Shown here: piece after piece, positions 63,040 to 64,000 of the stretch
Numbering within the stretch: the stretch's first letter is position 1
Layout of the letters: every line of letters starts with the position of its first letter
Source of the DNA: Promethearchaeota archaeon
GTDB lineage: Archaea; Asgardarchaeota; Lokiarchaeia; Helarchaeales; RDOG01
Assembly (NCBI GenBank): GCA_011365055.1
Contig: RDOG01000006.1
Location: 1 to 64,000 of the forward strand
Length of the DNA stretch: 64,000 nucleotides
Reading direction: 5' to 3'
Made by a program: the position numbers and the translations under genes
Notes under the pieces: model-generated
What the model saw: the letters and a program-made list of their open reading frames with translations, nothing else
Databases searched by the model: none
Told to the model about the DNA's origin: nothing

Positions 63040-63585
63040 GTGAAAGACAAAGTAGAATTCAGTTTCAAAATTGTTTTAATCGGCAATACTGGTGTAGGAA
63101 AGACTTCGTTGGTTAATAGATACGTAACAAATCAATTTAGAGATGATTATATTCCCACACTTGGTGTTAACATAATGATTAAAGAGATTAGTCTTGGTGG
63201 GGGAGGTCCTAAAATCCAGTTATCGATATGGGATGTAGGAGGTCAAGAGAAATGGGCTAGAGTTCGCCATATGTATTATAAAGGATCAAAAGCTGCATTA
63301 GTCGTGTACGATATTACTAGTCTGAAATCTTATGGTTCGGTTCCCGATTTAGTAGAAGAATATAAAGAAAGCGTGACGAAAAAGGAAAGTATTTTCATTT
63401 TAGTTGGTAATAAAATAGATTTAAAAAATAATAGAAGAGTTATGGTCGAAAATGGGGAGGAAATGAAGAAAAAAATAAATGCACGAAATTTTTTTGAAAC
63501 ATCTGCAAAGGATGGAATTATGGTTGAACGGGCTTTTAATGAATTAGGGAGAATTTTGTATGAGAGAGAAATGGACAATCCCTGA
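63040..63585 (+). CDS. Ras/Arf-like small GTPase
   Basis: A 181-residue protein with G1 GNTGVGKTS, G2 IPTLGVNI, G3 WDVGGQEKW, G4 GNKID and G5 ETSAKD. DVGGQ is the Arf/G-alpha form. A GGGGPK loop lies between beta strands 2 and 3. No prenylation box (ends EREMDNP). The start is GTG without a clear ribosome-binding site. A methyltransferase gene begins 33 bases downstream. Confidence 0.93.
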   Translation: MKDKVEFSFKIVLIGNTGVGKTSLVNRYVTNQFRDDYIPTLGVNIMIKEISLGGGGPKIQLSIWDVGGQEKWARVRHMYYKGSKAALVVYDITSLKSYGSVPDLVEEYKESVTKKESIFILVGNKIDLKNNRRVMVENGEEMKKKINARNFFETSAKDGIMVERAFNELGRILYEREMDNP

Positions 63586-63618
63586 AAAATTCCATTTTTG
63601 ATTTAAAGTGTAAAATAG

Positions 63619-64000
63619 ATGCAACCTATAAAATTTACAAAAGTGCAAGAAAGTATTTTATTTTCAGTGTATGCAAGAGCATTATATAGTATTAATCCAA
63701 ATAATAAATTCAAGGATGTAGAAGCAGAACATTTAATTTCATTATTAAATGTTGATATAAAGGATCTAGAAAACAGATTTGATGAAATTACGCAAATCGG
63801 ATGTGCTACAAGAGCAATTACAGTTGATTATATTCTAAAAAACTTTATTGAATCCCATCCTTTAGCTACTATTATAAATATTGGGGCAGGTTTGGATACA
63901 ACATTTATTCGGGTTGATAACGGTTCGATACGATGGTATGACCTTGATTTACAAGAGGGAATTGAATTTAGAAAAAAATATTTGAAGGATTCTGAAAGAA
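63619..64000 (+). CDS. LCMT/TcmP-like carboxyl or O-methyltransferase, N-terminal part (runs off window)
   Basis: Open from ATG at 63619 to the window end (127 codons seen). It reads like the leucine-carboxyl-methyltransferase family: ESILFSVYARALYS, GCATRAITVDYILKNFIESHP, TIINIGAGLDTTFIRVD (SAM-binding motif I), WYDLDLQEGIEFRKKYL (acidic loop D-L-D). LCMT1 methylates the C-terminal Leu of PP2A; bacterial and archaeal relatives methylate varied substrates. It lies 33 bases after a small GTPase gene. Confidence 0.82.
   Translation, partial: MQPIKFTKVQESILFSVYARALYSINPNNKFKDVEAEHLISLLNVDIKDLENRFDEITQIGCATRAITVDYILKNFIESHPLATIINIGAGLDTTFIRVDNGSIRWYDLDLQEGIEFRKKYLKDSER

Overview
This 64 kb window is AT-rich (by eye about 30% G+C outside the rRNA). 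It looks like part of the chromosome of an Asgard archaeon (Promethearchaeota). The grounds are archaeal information-processing genes (aIF2 beta, NMD3, RIO1 kinase, Dim2/Pno1-type KH protein, two histones, an RPA32-like OB-fold protein), archaeal pathways (MfnB of methanofuran synthesis, a thiolase/DUF35/HMG-CoA-synthase-like cluster, a geranylgeranyl-reductase-like flavoprotein), and features typical of Asgard genomes: three Ras/Arf-like small GTPases, a tandem Roadblock/LC7 protein next to a longin-like protein, and many small zinc-ribbon proteins. The lineage inside Asgard cannot be fixed here. Many genes start with TTG or GTG behind GGAGG, GAGGT or GGTGAT sites.

Layout. 0.2-8 kb: small Cys-rich and helical proteins, MutS2-type ATPase, then an operon of two paralogous Fe-S proteins around a TPR protein. 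8-17 kb: M50-like membrane protease, GTPase with DsrE-like partner, double-HTH Lrp-type regulator, S-adenosylhomocysteine hydrolase, tailed histone, agmatinase, MfnB, and a second GTPase with a coiled-coil partner. 17-26 kb: thiolase/DUF35/HMGS-like operon, the NifX-like/MinD-ferredoxin/DUF134 operon, a protein of unknown function, and a PhoU-TrkA_C repeat protein. 26-31.3 kb: a seven-gene operon for translation, ribosome assembly and ssDNA binding. 31.5-45.2 kb: intron-containing tRNAs Asn, Glu and Ser, a second histone, the longin/Roadblock pair, class III ribonucleotide reductase, a degenerate gamma-carbonic-anhydrase, a NIF3-like protein, an RNA m5C methyltransferase, an ACT-domain protein, and a 56-residue RING-like mini-protein. 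45.4-47.9 kb: a surface-protein gene split by an in-frame TAG, then a PPC/DUF296 protein. 48-52 kb: a stand-alone 23S rRNA gene with its own promoter, long processing stem and three probable introns in the peptidyl-transferase core. No 16S or 5S rRNA is visible. 52-64 kb: membrane and surface proteins with a shared C-terminal anchor, TPR protein, MBL hydrolase, methyltransferases, a crowd of 50-170-residue Cys-rich proteins, DUF166, HxlR regulator, and a third GTPase followed by an LCMT-like methyltransferase cut by the window edge.

The strongest unexplained signals are RNA introns (five in three tRNAs, three in 23S rRNA, down to 18-30 nt), the GTPase-adjacent partner genes, the TAG-split surface protein, and enzyme homologues that have lost catalytic residues. 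All calls rest on reading the sequence and on family knowledge; no database search was run.
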